Origin: Triticum aestivum
Lineage: Eukaryota > Streptophyta > Magnoliopsida > Poales > Poaceae
Assembly (NCBI RefSeq): GCF_018294505.1
Contig: NC_057813.1
Span: forward strand, 314,653,077 to 314,717,076
Direction of reading: 5' to 3'
Length of the DNA: 64,000 nucleotides
Positions 1 to 11,467 of the stretch are shown piece by piece. Within the stretch, counting starts at the first letter, position 1, and each line of letters starts with the position of its first letter. The notes beneath the pieces are model-generated. The model saw nothing but the letters and a program-made list of their open reading frames with translations, was not told the DNA's origin and did no database searches. Position numbers and translations under genes: made by a program.

Positions 1-44
1 CTCCGCAGCCTCGGGTTCAAGACAGTATACCTGTCCACGGTGTA

Positions 45-1183
45 GTGAAATACCATATCCCCGGTGAACCAATCCTACCTAAGGCATCGGTAGAGGCCAT
101 ACACGGCGATCTAAGGAGACTTCATGGCGATGTGCTACAGAAAGAGAAAAGCCTAATCGCCTTGGAAAATCCAGGATACCCACTCTACATGGTTAACGTG
201 CCGTGGAAAAGGTTGTACGTCGACTTATTCCCCGCGGAGAAGTACTTCCTTTGATTCGATTACATCTTCGACAAGTTTCACTTGAAGAAGCTGGATTTTA
301 CGTTTGTCCGCCTTTATGCCTTGTACATGAACTACATCACCGGGACTGAGCAGATACCATATATCTGTGCCGCTGACACGTACTTCATGCACAAGGGCTT
401 CTTGGCAGTCTACGCAGAGCACCATGAATATGCGAGGAACTACATCATCGATTTCATGGTTGCCAATAAGGACAAGGACACGATTCTCGTGCCTTATCAT
501 CCCCTGTAAGTCATCTGCGTGGATATCCTTCCTTCGATTTCAATCATTCATTTGCATGGTGGAAGCTAATTAATTTGAGGTGTACTTATTTTGCGCAGCC
601 ACGGGCGTGCCGTCTTCATCATCCTTTACCCCTGATACTCCCATGCTCTTTACTTGGACTCGTCGACGAACATGAACAAAAAGGATTACACCCACATCAA
701 GTCCGTTCTTGACAATGCTATCTTTTTCTACGGCGTATGGGGTGGAGAGATCACGACCAAGAAGAAGAGGAACGTCAGGCCCACCATCAGCCATAGGACC
801 GACTTCTGCTGCATCCAACAACCGAGTGACACTCTTAGTGATGGATTCTATGTCCTACACCAATGCTGGAGTACAAGTGGGATCAATAGAACCTTCGCAT
901 GTCACCTACATCCGGGGATGCCCATATTCTGCAATGGGCAAGGAACGTAGGAGATATCGAGGATCATCGGCTTTGAGCTGAGTTCTATCACATCCAGCGT
1001 GAACTTGCCCAAATCATCATGAAGGAGGTCCTCGAAAAAATAGGGTTGTTCTACGAGGAAGGGAAAATGTTGTGGGAAGACGTCCGAACACGCGTAGCCG
1101 CTCAGCGTCATGACCTGAAGCCTTTCACTAAGCTCGGGGACTATCTCCCTGACTTGGAAGGATGGCACGGCATGTTTGAGTGA
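45..1183 (+). pseudogene. CACTA-encoded Ulp1-like (C48) cysteine protease, decayed
   Basis: The reading frame resembles the SUMO-protease-like protein of plant CACTA elements, whose role in transposition is unclear. The first segment (45-505) is open except for an in-frame TGA near 252. A GT-AG intron fits 506-598 (donor GTAAGT, acceptor GCGCAG) and keeps the frame. The next exon gives the His box (His codon 600-602), the LYLDS motif with the Asp, and the IQQP glutamine. Where the family has the nucleophile Cys in a CGFYV-like motif, the codon at 840-842 is GAT (Asp). Another in-frame stop follows the His box. The tail runs to a TGA at 1181. The start lies outside the window or is lost. It is very probably inactive. 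The family call is by motif; I see no other good candidate. Confidence 0.72.
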
Positions 1184-1859
1184 TTGTCGATATATGAAAA
1201 TATGCCCGTTTAGTCCATACTTTTTGTGTGATGAAACTTTGAGTTATGCACGACGAAACTTTATCTGTGATGTAATTAAACCGTCCTCCTTGACTAGCGA
1301 AGATCACTTTAGTTAGGGCATTTTGGGTACGATGAACTTTGTTATTTATGCTTATGATATGTTGCTTCTATTTTTGCCAAGTCTGTCTCTTTTTGTTGCT
1401 CAACTATATATGTTGCATATCATTGACTCATGTGACGATGCAGGTGCGTAGATCATCGATGAAGAAGAAGTGCTATGCCAGGAGTATACGACGAGTGGCC
1501 GGAGTGTCAGGCCTAGGTGTATTGGTTTCCGGTTTTCGAGCGATAGCCAGTAGTTAGTTTAGCTTCATGCTAGTGCGAGAGAGGGATACAAACTCATGTA
1601 CTGCATAGTTCTGCTCTCACTCATAGTGATAGCTCTTCTCGCGTATATCATTGTTTAGATGGATGACGATGTAGTTGCAAGAACTTGTATCGCTATTTTC
1701 GAGATGATGATGAGAGACCAGTTTGTGTTGGATGATGATTATGATAATGGCATGATTTGATGCTATGATTACATTTGTATGTGTATGATATGCTAAATGT
1801 TATTGTATAAAGCCTGTTCAAATACAAAACAAATATGCAGAAAAAACACAAAAACTAAT

Positions 1860-2115
1860 AAAACTAACAGTAGCGAGGGGAGTAGAGTTAGAAGCAGCGC
1901 GCTCTTACCAGTAGCGCGCCCTAGATTAAAGCGCTACAGATATTAGCAATAGCGCATTGTGCTAAAGATCACTGCTGCTAACCATTTATAGCAGTAGTGT
2001 GGGTCAGCACACGCTACTGATACATGTTAGCTGTAGCGCCATATCAGTAGCGCGGTGCCCCGCGCTACTGATACACCTAATACGCGCGCTACTACTAGGC
2101 TTTTCCCTAGTAGTG
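1860..2115 (+). repeat. CACTA subterminal repeats and terminal inverted end
   Basis: Short units such as AGTAGCGCG, GCGCTACTGATAC and their inverse occur many times in both orientations up to the terminal TAGTG. Subterminal repeats of this kind are the transposase-binding zone of CACTA elements. Confidence 0.88.
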
Positions 2116-3361
2116 TATCTCCGGGCCCTCTCGGTAATAAACATCATAAGCTTGCAAGCAAATGACTAAGGAGTTAGTCACGAGGTGATGTATTACAGAA
2201 CAAGTAAAGAGACTTGCTGGTAACACGATTGAACTAGGTATGAACATATCGACGATCGAATCTCGGGCAAGTAACATACTGATGGACAAAGGGAATTACA
2301 TATGTTGTCATAACGGTTTAACCGATAAAGATCTTCACAGAATATGTAAGAGCCAATACGGGCATCCAGGTTTTGCTATTGGTTATTGACCGGAGAGGTG
2401 TCTCGGTCATTTCTACATGGTTCTCAAACCCGTAGAGTCCGCACGCTTAATGTTCGAGGATGATATAGTATTATATGAGTTATGTGATTTGGTGACCGAA
2501 CGTTGTTCCAAGTCCCGAATGAGTTCACGGACATGGCGAGGAGTCTAAAAATGGTAGAGAATAAAGATTGATATATAGGACGAGGGTATTTGGACACCGG
2601 AAGTGTTTCGGGGGTACCAGGTACTTATCGGGTCACCGGAAGGGGTTCCGGGCACCCCCGTCAAAAGATATGGGCCTTATGGGCAAAGAGGGGAAACACA
2701 CCAGCCACAAGGGGCTAGTGCGCCCCCATATGGGCCGACCGAATGAGGAGAAGGAAAGGGGAGAATGGAAAGGAAAGAGTGGAACAGGATCCCCCCTTCG
2801 TTCTCGCTCCCCCCTCTCCCCCCCCCTCCGACAAACATGGCAGGGGGGGCAAGGGCAGGAGCCCAAGTAGGATTCAGACCTACTTGGGGCGCACCTTGGC
2901 CTCTCCCCTCTCCCTCCCACCTATATATATAGGAGGAGGGGGTTGCCTAGCAAACACCAGACAATTCCTAGCCGTGTGCGGCGCCCCCTCCACCGTTTAC
3001 ACCCCCGGCCATATTTTCATAGTGCCTAGGCGAAGCCCTGCGGAGATCACTTCACCATCACCGCCACCACACCGTCGTGCTGACGAGACTCATCTAATAC
3101 CTCGACGACTTGCTGGATCAAGAAGGCGAGGGACGTTATCGAGCTGAATGTGTGCAGAACGCGGAGGTGCCATGCATTTGGTACTTTATCGATTAAAGCA
3201 TGAAGAAGTTCGACTACATCCACCACGTTGTGAAACGCTTCCGCCTATGGTCTACGAGGGTACGTAGACACAGTCTCCCCCTCGTTGCTATGCATCTCCA
3301 TGGATTGATCATTGCGTGTGGGTAGAATGTTTTTTGTTTTTCCGTGCAATGATTCCCAATA
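2116..3361 (+). repeat. Angela/WIS-like Copia LTR, 3' 1.25 kb
   Basis: This stretch matches, in opposite orientation, the LTRs at 4655-6400 and 11468-13210. It starts about 500 bp into the LTR because the CACTA element interrupts it. A TATA run lies near 2923-2933. The LTR ends at 3361 in CCCAATA, where the paired LTRs end in CAACA, so the terminal CA has become TA. No PBS follows, so this is a 3' LTR or a solo LTR whose remainder lies upstream of the CACTA element. It cuts into the Gypsy reading frame that starts at 3362. Confidence 0.85.
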
Positions 3362-3365
3362 ATTA

Positions 3366-4439
3366 GGTGTACTTGCTACTCATGGAGATGGGGAACCTCC
3401 TAAAACCCTCGATGCTCATTATGTGACAAATATTAAACACTACTTTGATAATCCTGAGAAAACTCCATTCAACTTGATAATGGGAGACACGTTGGATCAA
3501 CATGAGTACTTTAGGGATTATCGCTTGACTCAAAAAGGGAAACTGTTATGGGATCAAATTCATATGTTGCATTGGTATGCTCAGGATCTATGCTTGATAT
3601 ATGGTTATGTTGGTTGCTCTAGGATGAAGGCTCCCCACCTTCCCTTCTCATGCAAATTTAATGATAATGAAACCTTGGCTTCTTATGCTAATGGTATATA
3701 TGATTACTATGATGTGGAACGGATAGAAGATTTCGTTGCTTTTAAGGATGCTTATGAAATTGAATCTTTGTTTGAAAAGTGTGAAATTTTTTATGATGCC
3801 GTTTACAGACCTAAAAATTATGCTATACTTAAATATTGCTATGAGAATTATAAATACAATTACGATATTGATGTATTTATTGAGAAAGTCTCATCTGTCC
3901 AAGAAGAGACTAATATTTTGCAGGAAACTATGGAAGAAGAAACTGATGACACTGTGAGCTCATTAGATGAAAAATATGACGAGGAGAGCGAAGAACAAAA
4001 GGAGGAAGAGCGGATTAGCTACCCGTGCCCACCATCTGACGAGAGTACCTCTTCAACTCATACATTTTTTAATTTCCCTTCCTGCTTATCGAAGGCTGAT
4101 TGCTATGATGATTACTATGATCCCTTGGATTCATTTGAAATATCCCTTTTTGATGAAAGTGTTGCTTGCTATGCTTGTGGCCATGATGACAATATGAATT
4201 ATGCTTATGGAGATGAACTTGCTATAGTTCCTTATGTTAAGAATGAAATTGTTGCTATTACACCCATACATGATAGTCCTATTATCCTTTTGAATTCTCC
4301 CAACTACATTATATCGGAGAAGTTTGCGCTTATTAAGGATTATATTGATGGGTTGTGTTTTACTACTACACATGATGATTTTGATAGATATAATATGCAT
4401 GTTCTTGCTGCTTCTACTTGCAATTATTATGAGAGATGA
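3366..4439 (+). CDS. Gypsy internal ORF of unknown function, 5'-truncated
   Basis: The frame is open from the LTR junction at 3366 to the TGA at 4437-4439, about 357 codons, and its true start was removed by the Copia LTR on the left. The visible protein is acidic and rich in Asp, Glu, Tyr and Cys. An N-terminal NIKHYFDNP motif and a low-complexity acidic stretch (Glu/Asp around 3920-4010) resemble proteins I recall from non-autonomous Triticeae Gypsy families. I see no gag zinc knuckle, protease DTG, RT or integrase motif. A role as a capsid-like protein is possible by position but not shown. It is unusually intact for such an old element. The first in-frame ATG is well inside the frame. Confidence 0.6.
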   Translation, partial: GVLATHGDGEPPKTLDAHYVTNIKHYFDNPEKTPFNLIMGDTLDQHEYFRDYRLTQKGKLLWDQIHMLHWYAQDLCLIYGYVGCSRMKAPHLPFSCKFNDNETLASYANGIYDYYDVERIEDFVAFKDAYEIESLFEKCEIFYDAVYRPKNYAILKYCYENYKYNYDIDVFIEKVSSVQEETNILQETMEEETDDTVSSLDEKYDEESEEQKEEERISYPCPPSDESTSSTHTFFNFPSCLSKADCYDDYYDPLDSFEISLFDESVACYACGHDDNMNYAYGDELAIVPYVKNEIVAITPIHDSPIILLNSPNYIISEKFALIKDYIDGLCFTTTHDDFDRYNMHVLAASTCNYYER

Positions 4440-4654
4440 ACTACATATCCACCTCTCTATTTTTTCAATACAATAAAATTGTATGAAACTACTTATGCTA
4501 TGTATTGGCCTTTACTTGATGTGCATGAATTGTTCTTTTATGACATGCCGATGCATAGGAAGAGAGCCAGACTTCTTTTTTGCATGATATATGTTGCTTT
4601 GTGCTCAATACTAAATTACAAATCATTGTTAATTAAAATTGTCTTTGATATACC
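4440..4654 (+). other. Gypsy internal sequence up to the Copia insertion
   Basis: A second frame (about 4482-4654) continues across the Copia insertion: joining 4654 to 13216 keeps it open for about ten codons more before a stop. It is too short to assign. 4650-4654 is the left ATACC duplication. Confidence 0.5.
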
Positions 4655-6400
4655 TGTTGGTAATCGTTGCATGGAAAAACAATTTTTTTCTATGCACACA
4701 CAATGTCTATCCATGGAGATGCATAGCAACGAGGGGGAGAGTGTGTCTACGTACCCTCGTAGACCGCAAGCGGAAGAATTTCACAACGCGGTTGATGTAG
4801 TCGAACTTTCTTCGTGATCCACCGATCGAGTACCGAACGTAAGACACCTCCGAGTTCTGCACACATTCAGCTCGGTGACGTCCCTCGCCTTCTTGATCCA
4901 GCAAGACATCGAGGTAGTAGATTGTTAGCACGACGGCGTGGTGATGGTGATGGTGAAGGGATCTCCGCAGGGCTTCGCCTAAGCACTACAAAAATATGAC
5001 CGTGGGAGTAAACGGTGGAGGGGGGGCGCCGCAGACGGCTAGGCAATTGTCTGGGGTGTGCTAGGGGCGCCACCCACATATATATAGGTTGGAGGGGCAT
5101 GGGAGAGGCCAGGAGGCACCCCAAGTAGGACCAATCCTACTTGGGCTCCTCCCAAGCCGCGTCGTGCCATATATATTGGAGGGGAAGGAAAGAAGGGGGA
5201 GGGGGAAGGAAGGGGGATCCTATTCCCTTTCTTCCCTTTCCTCCTTCCCCTTTCCTTCTCCACCTTGGCCGACTCATATGGGAGGCACACCAGCCCCTTG
5301 TGGCTGGTGCGTCTCCCTCTTGGCCCATAAGGCCCATATCTTTTGCCGGGGGTGCCCGGAACCCCTTCCGGTGACCTGATATGTACCCGGTACCCTCCGA
5401 AACGCTTCCGGTGTCCGAATCCCATCGTCCAATATATATCAATCTTTACCTCTCAACCATTTCGAGACTCCTCGTCATGTCCGTGATCTCATCCGGGACT
5501 CCGAACAATACCCAGTCACCAAATCACATAACTCATACAATACTATATCGTCATCGAACGTTAAGCGTGCGGACCCTGCGGGTTCGAGAACTATGTAGAC
5601 ATGACCGAGACACCTCTCTGTTCAATAACCAATATCAGAACCTGGATGCTCATATTTACTCCTACATATTCCACAAAGATCTTTATCGGTCGAACCGTTA
5701 TGACAACATACGTAATTCCCTTTGTCGAGCGGTATGTTACTTGCCCGAGATTCGATCATCGATATCTTCATACCTAGTTCAATCTTGTTACCGGAAAGTC
5801 TCTTTACTCGCTCGATAATACATCACCTCGTGACTAACTCCCTAGTCATTTGCTTGCAAGCTTATGATGTGTATTATCTAGAGGGCCCAGAGATACCTCT
5901 CTAATACTAAGAGTGACAAATCCTAATCTCGATCTATGCCAACCAACAGACACCTTCGGAGATACCTGCAGAGCATCTTTATAATCACCAAGTTACGTTG
6001 TGACGTTCTATAGCACATAAGGAATTCCTACGGTATCTTGGAGTTCGATAATCTAATAGTCGAAGGAATATGTATTTGACATGAAGAAAGCAACAACAAT
6101 AAAACTGAACGATCATTATGCTAAGCTAACGGATTGGTCTTGTCCATCACATCATTCTCCTAATGATGTGATCCGGTTATCAAATGACAACTCGTTTCCA
6201 TGGTTAGGAAACCTTAACCATCTTTGATTAACGAGCTAGTCTAGTAGAGTCTTACTAGGGACACTATGTTTGTTTATGTATTCACACATGTATTAAGGTT
6301 TCTGACCAATACAATTCTAGCATGAATAATAAACCTTTACCTTGAATATGGAAATATAAAATAACATCTTTATTATTTCCTCTAGGGTATATTTCCTTCA
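4655..6400 (-). repeat. 3' LTR of the minus-strand Copia
   Basis: Bounded by TGTTGG at 4655 and CCTTCA at 6400. On the plus strand it starts next to the ATACC duplication and ends at the PPT. A TATA run on the shared promoter side is near 5081-5092. Confidence 0.93.
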
Positions 6401-6412
6401 GTCTCCCACTTG
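6401..6412 (-). other. Polypurine tract of the Copia
   Basis: On the minus strand this reads AAGTGGGAGAC directly before the 3' LTR, the plus-strand primer position. Confidence 0.85.
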
Positions 6413-6599
6413 CACTAGAGTCAATAATCTAGTTCACATCGCCATGTGATTAACACCAATAGTTCACATCACCATGTGACCAACACTCGAAGGGTTTACT
6501 AGAGTTAATAATCTAGTTCACATCCCATGTGATTAACGCCCAAAGAGTACTAAGGTGTGATCATGTTTTGCTTGTGAGAGAGTTTTATCAACGGGTCTG

Positions 6600-7570
6600 C
6601 CACATTCAACGCCGTATGTATTTTGCAAATTTTCCGTGTCTACAATGCTCTGCATGGAGCTACTCTAGCTAATTGCTCCCACTTTCAATATGTATCCAGA
6701 TTGAGACTCAAAGTCATCCGGATTGGTGTCAAAGCTTGCATCAATGTAACCCTTTACGACGAACTCTTTATCACCTCCATAACCAAGAAACATTTCCTAG
6801 TCCTCTTAGGTCACTACAGATAATTTTGACCGCTGTCCAGTGATCTACTCCTAGATCACTATTGTACCCCCTTGCCAAACTCATGGCAAGGCACACAACA
6901 TGTATGGTACACAACATGGCATAATTTATAGAACCTATGACCAAGGCATAGGGAATGACTTTAATTCTCTATATATATATATATATATATTCTGCCGTGG
7001 TCGGGTTTTGAGTCTTACTATCCTTCACACCTTGTAACACAAGCAATAACCCTTTCTTTGACTGATCCATTTTGAACTTCTTTAAAACTTTAGCAAGGTA
7101 TGTGCTTTGCAAAAGTCCTATCAAGTGTCTTGATCTATCTATATAGATCTTGATGCCCAATATATAAGCAGCTTCACTAAGGTCTTTCATTGAAAAATTC
7201 TTATTCAAGTATCCTTTTATGCTATCCAAAAATTCTATATCATTTCTGATCAACAACATCTCATCCACATATAATATCAGAAATGCTACAGAGCTCCCAC
7301 TCACTTTCTTGTAAACACAGGCTTCATCGAAGGTTGTATAAAACCATATGCTTTGAACACCTCATCAAAGAGTATATTCCAACTCCGAGATGCTTGCACC
7401 ACTCCATAGATGGATCGCTGGAGCTTGCACACTTTGTTAGCACCTTTAGGATTGACAAAACCTTCTGGTTGCATCATATGCAACTCTTCTTTAAGAAATC
7501 CATTAAGGAATGCAGTTTTCATGTCCATTTGCCAGATTTCATAATCATAAAATGCAGCAATTCCTAAGAT
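6600..7570 (-). pseudogene. Copia reverse transcriptase and RNase H, decayed
   Basis: The minus strand encodes the RT finger/palm block with MDVK-like MDMKTAFLNGFLKEEL (from 7528 down), then VAFLILYVDE where active Copia enzymes have YVDD. The second catalytic Asp is Glu at about 7260-7262. AAYILGIKIYIDRS and the RT tail follow to 6969, interrupted by a TA repeat. A piece of RNase H (a YIDASFD motif) is visible around 6700-6790. Several frames are needed, so it cannot make an enzyme. The domain order is normal for Copia. Confidence 0.85.
6970..6990. repeat. (TA)n microsatellite
   Basis: About ten TA units inside the decayed RT region; they break the reading frame there. Confidence 0.9.
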
Positions 7571-8248
7571 GATTCAGACAGACTTAAGCATTGCTACGGG
7601 TGAGAAAGTCTCATAGTAGTCAACCCCTTGAATTTGTCAAAAACCTTTTGCGATAAGCCGAGCTTCTTAGACAGTAACATTACCATCAGCGTCAGTCTTC
7701 TTCTTGAAGATCCATTTATTCTCTATGGCTTGCCGATCATCGGGTAAGTCCACCAAACTCCATACTTTGTTCTCATACATGGATCCTATCTCAGATTTCA
7801 TGGCCTCAACCAATCTGCCGGAATGTGGGCTCATCATAGCTTCTTCATAGTTTGTAGGTTTGCCTTGGTCTAGTTACATGACTTCTAGGACAGGACTATC
7901 GTGCCACTCTGGTGCGGATCATGCTCTGGTCAACCTATGAAGTTCAATAGTAATCTGATCTAAAGTTTTATGATCATCATCATTAGCTTCCTCTCTAGTT
8001 GGTGTAGGCATCACGAGAACAATTTTCTGTGATGTGCTACTATCCAATTTGAGAGAAGGTACAATTACCTCATCAAGTTCTACTTTCCTCCCACTCACTT
8101 CTTTCGAGAGAAAATCCTTCTCTAGAAAGGATCCATTCTTAGCAACAAATATCTTGCCTTCGGATCTGTGGTAGAAGGTGTACCCAATTATTTCCTTAGG
8201 GTATCATATGAAGGCGCACTTCTCTGATTTGGGTTTGAGCTTATCAGG

Positions 8249-9080
8249 CTAAAGCCTTTTGACATAAGTGTCGCAACCCCAAACTTTAGGAAACGACAAC
8301 TTAAGTTTCTTGCCAATCCATAGTTCATATGGTGTCATCTCAACGGATTTAGATGGTGCCCTATTTAACGTGAATGCGGCTGTCTCTAATGCATAACCAC
8401 AGAACGATAGTGGTAAATCGGTAAGAGACATCATAGAACGCACCATGTCTAATAAATTACGATTACGACGTTCGGACACACCGTTACACTATGGTGTTCC
8501 AGGTGGCGCAAGTTGTTAAACAATTCCACATTGTTTTGAATGAAGGCCAAACTCGTAACTCAAATATGCGCTTCCGCGATCAGATCATAGAAACTTTATT
8601 TTCTTGTCACGATGATACTTCACTCTGAAAGTTTTGAACTTTTCAAATGTTTCAGACTTGTGTTTCACCAAGTAGATATACCCATACCTACTCAAATCAT
8701 CTGTCAAGGTCAGAAAATAATGATACCCGCCGCGTGCTTCAACACTCATCATACCTCATACATCAGCATGCATTATTTCCAGTAAGTCATTAGCTCGCTC
8801 CATTGTTCCGAAGAACGGAGTTTTAGTCATCTTGCTCGCGAAGCATGGTTCGCAAGTACCAATTGATTCATAATCAAGTGATTCCAAAAGTCCATCCGTA
8901 TGGAGTTTCTTCATGCGTTTTACACTAATATGACCTAAACAGTAGTGCCACAAGTATGTTGCACTATCATTACTAAGTTTGCATATTTTCGCATCATTAT
9001 GTGTATCACTACGATTGAGATTCAATAATCCATTCACATTGGGTGTATGACCATAGAAGGTTCTATTCATTTAAATAGAA
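8249..9080 (-). pseudogene. Copia GAG-pre-integrase and integrase, decayed
   Basis: The upstream segment (8756-9070) carries the GAG-pre-integrase zinc-binding pattern: LWHYCLGHISVKRMKKLH followed by CEPCF, an HHCC arrangement. The next 280 bases (8480-8755) correspond to the catalytic core but are not open. 8249-8479 has the RRNRNLLDMVRSMM and TPYELW motifs of the integrase C-terminal half. Integrase inserts the cDNA copy; this one is broken by stops and cannot act. Confidence 0.85.
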
Positions 9081-9299
9081 CAACAATTATTCTCTGACTT
9101 CAATGAATAATCGTATTGCAATAAACATGATCTAATCATATTCATGCTCAACGCAAACACCAAATAATATTTATTTAGGTTCAACACTAATCCCAAAGGC
9201 AGAGGGAGTGTGCGATGGTGATCGTATCAACCTTGCAGTCACTTCCAACACACATCGTCACCTCGCCCTTAACTAGTCTCCATTTATTCTACAACTCCT

Positions 9300-10279
9300 G
9301 TTTTGAGTTACTAATCAGAAACTAAACCAGTATCAAATACCCATGGGCTACTATGAATACTAGCAAGGTACACATCAGTAACGTGTATATCAAATATACC
9401 TTTGTTCACTTTGCCATACTTATCCGCCGAGTTTTTGGGGCTGTTCCCCTTCCAGTGACCATTTCCTTTGCAGTAGAAGCACTCAGTTTCAGGTTTAGGT
9501 CTAGCTTTGGGCTTCTTCATGGGAGCGACAACTTGTTTGTTGTTCTTCTTGAAGTTCCCTTTCTATACCTTGCCCTTTTTCTTGAAACTAGTGGTTTTGT
9601 TAACCATCAACATTTGAAGCTCTTTCTTAATTTCTACCTTCGTCGATTTCAACATCGCAAAGAGCTTGGGAATTATTTTCTTCATCCCTTGCACATTATA
9701 GTTCGCCACAAAGTTCTAGTAGCTTGGTGATAGTGACTAGAGAACTCTTGTCAATCACTATCTTATCTGGAAGATTAAATCCCACTTGATCAAGCGATTA
9801 TAGTACCCAGACATTCTGAGCACATGCTTGCTGGCTGAGCTATTCTCCTGAATCTTGTAGGCAAGTACTTTTCAAAGGTCTCATACCTCTCGACACATGC
9901 ATGAGTCTGAAATACCGATTTCAGCTCTTGGAACATCTCATATGCTCTGTGGCTTTCAAAACGTGTTTGAAGTCCCAGTTCTAAGTCGTAAAGCATGGCG
10001 CACTAAACTATCAAGGTAGTCATCATATCAAGCTTTCCAAACATTCATAACGTCTGCATATGCTCCTGCAATAGACCTGTCACCTAGCGGTGCATCAAGG
10101 ACATAATTCTTCTGTGTAGCAATGAGGATAATCCTCAGTTCACGGAGCCAGTCCACATTATTGCTACTATCATCTTTCAACTTATTTTTCTCTAGGAACA
10201 CATTAAAATTCAGGGGAACGGTAGCACGGGCGATTGATCTACAACATAGATATGCAAATACTATCAGGACTAAGTTCAT
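9300..10279 (-). pseudogene. Copia gag, zinc knuckle and protease start, decayed
   Basis: The gag N-terminus reads from 10279 (motif VDWLRELRIILIA, then VLDAPLGD), and more gag follows at 9790-9996 (AYEMFQELKSVF). The knuckle at 9311-9520 starts CFYCKGNGHW but the fourth ligand is Ser (about 9440-9442) where the CX2CX4HX4C pattern needs Cys. The protease active site follows as WVFDTG. Frameshifts separate the pieces. Gag would form the particle that packages the RNA. Confidence 0.82.
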
Positions 10280-11454
10280 GATAAATTAAGTTCAATTAAT
10301 CAAATTACTTAAGAACTCCCACTTAAATAGACATCCCTCAAGTCATCTAAGTGATACATGATCCAAATCAACTAACCCATGTCCGATCATCATGTGAGAT
10401 GGGGTAGTCATCAATGGTGAACATCTCTATGTTGATCATATCTACTATATGATTCACGTTTGACCTTTCGGTCTCCAGTGTTCCGAGGCCATGTCCGTAC
10501 ATGCTAGGATTGTCAAGTTTAACCCGAGTATTCCGCATGTGCAAAATTGTCTTGCACCCATTGTTTGTGAACATAGAGTCTATCACACCCGATCATCATG
10601 TGGTGTCTCAACACGATGAACTGCCACAACGGTGCATACTCAAGGAGAACACTTATATGTTAAAATTTAGTGAAGGGATCATCTTATAATGCTACCACCG
10701 TACTAAGCAAAATAAGATGCATAAAAGATAAACATCACATGCAATCAAAATATGTGACATGATATGGGCATCATCATATGGTGCTTTTGATCTCCATCTC
10801 CAAAGAATCGTGATTATCTCCATCATCACTGGCTCGACACCTTGATCTCCATCGTAGCGTTGTGGTCGTCTCGCCAACTATTTCTTCTACAACTATTGCT
10901 AACTCATAGCGATAAAGTAAAGCAATTACATGGCGTATGCATTTCATACAATAAAGAGACAACCATACGGCTCCTGCCAAGTTGCCAGATATCTTATAGA
11001 ACATGATCATCTCATACAATAATATATATCTCATCATGTCTTGACCATATCACAACATACCCTGCAAAAACAAGTTAGATGTCTTCTACTTTGTTGTTGC
11101 AAGTTTTACATAGCTGCTATGGGCTTCTAGAAGGAACCGTTCTTACCTGCACATAAAACCACAATGGTGTTTTGTCAAGTTTGCTATTTCAACCTTATTC
11201 AAGGACCGGCTGTAGTCAAATTTGATTCAACTAAAGTAGGAGAAAACAACACCCGACAACCACCTTTATGCAAAACTAGTTGCATGTCAGTCGGTGGAAC
11301 TAGTCTCATGTGCATGGACATGTAAGGTTGGTCCGGTCCGCTTCATCCCACAATACCGCTGAATCAAAATAGGACATTGGTGGTAATAAGTATGACTATC
11401 ACCACCCACAACTCTTTGTGTTCTACTCGTGCATACCATCTATGCGTAGACCTG
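10280..11454 (-). other. 5' leader of the minus-strand Copia
   Basis: This region lies between the gag start and the PBS. It has no long frame and no motif I can assign, as expected for an untranslated leader. Confidence 0.75.
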
Positions 11455-11467
11455 GCTCTCATACCAC
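11455..11467 (-). other. Primer-binding site of the Copia
   Basis: On the minus strand it reads GTGGTATGAGAGCC, close to the TGGTATCAGAGC tRNA-Met initiator complement, directly against the 5' LTR. It is a PBS, not a tRNA gene. Confidence 0.88.

Larger units (their letters stand above)
1..2115 (+). mobile_element. CACTA DNA transposon (Caspar-type), 3' part
   Basis: The right terminus is the inverted CACTA end: the element finishes in CCCTAGTAGTG at 2115, the reverse complement of a CACTACTAGGG start. The 250 bp inside it are full of short GCGCTACT-type subterminal repeats, and a Ulp1-like protease remnant lies upstream, the usual second gene of plant CACTA elements. The 5' terminus and transposase lie before the window. 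The next three bases (TAT, 2116-2118) are the expected target duplication, but the partner copy is not visible. The stretch 1184-1859 is AT-rich and shows no coding signal. The element interrupts a Copia LTR that resumes at 2116, so it inserted after that LTR. Confidence 0.9.

Noticed and set aside
5722..5904. A recurring 60-codon frame (also at 2107-2289 and 12531-12725)
   Set aside because: It is the same stretch of the Angela-like LTR in three copies, not a conserved gene.
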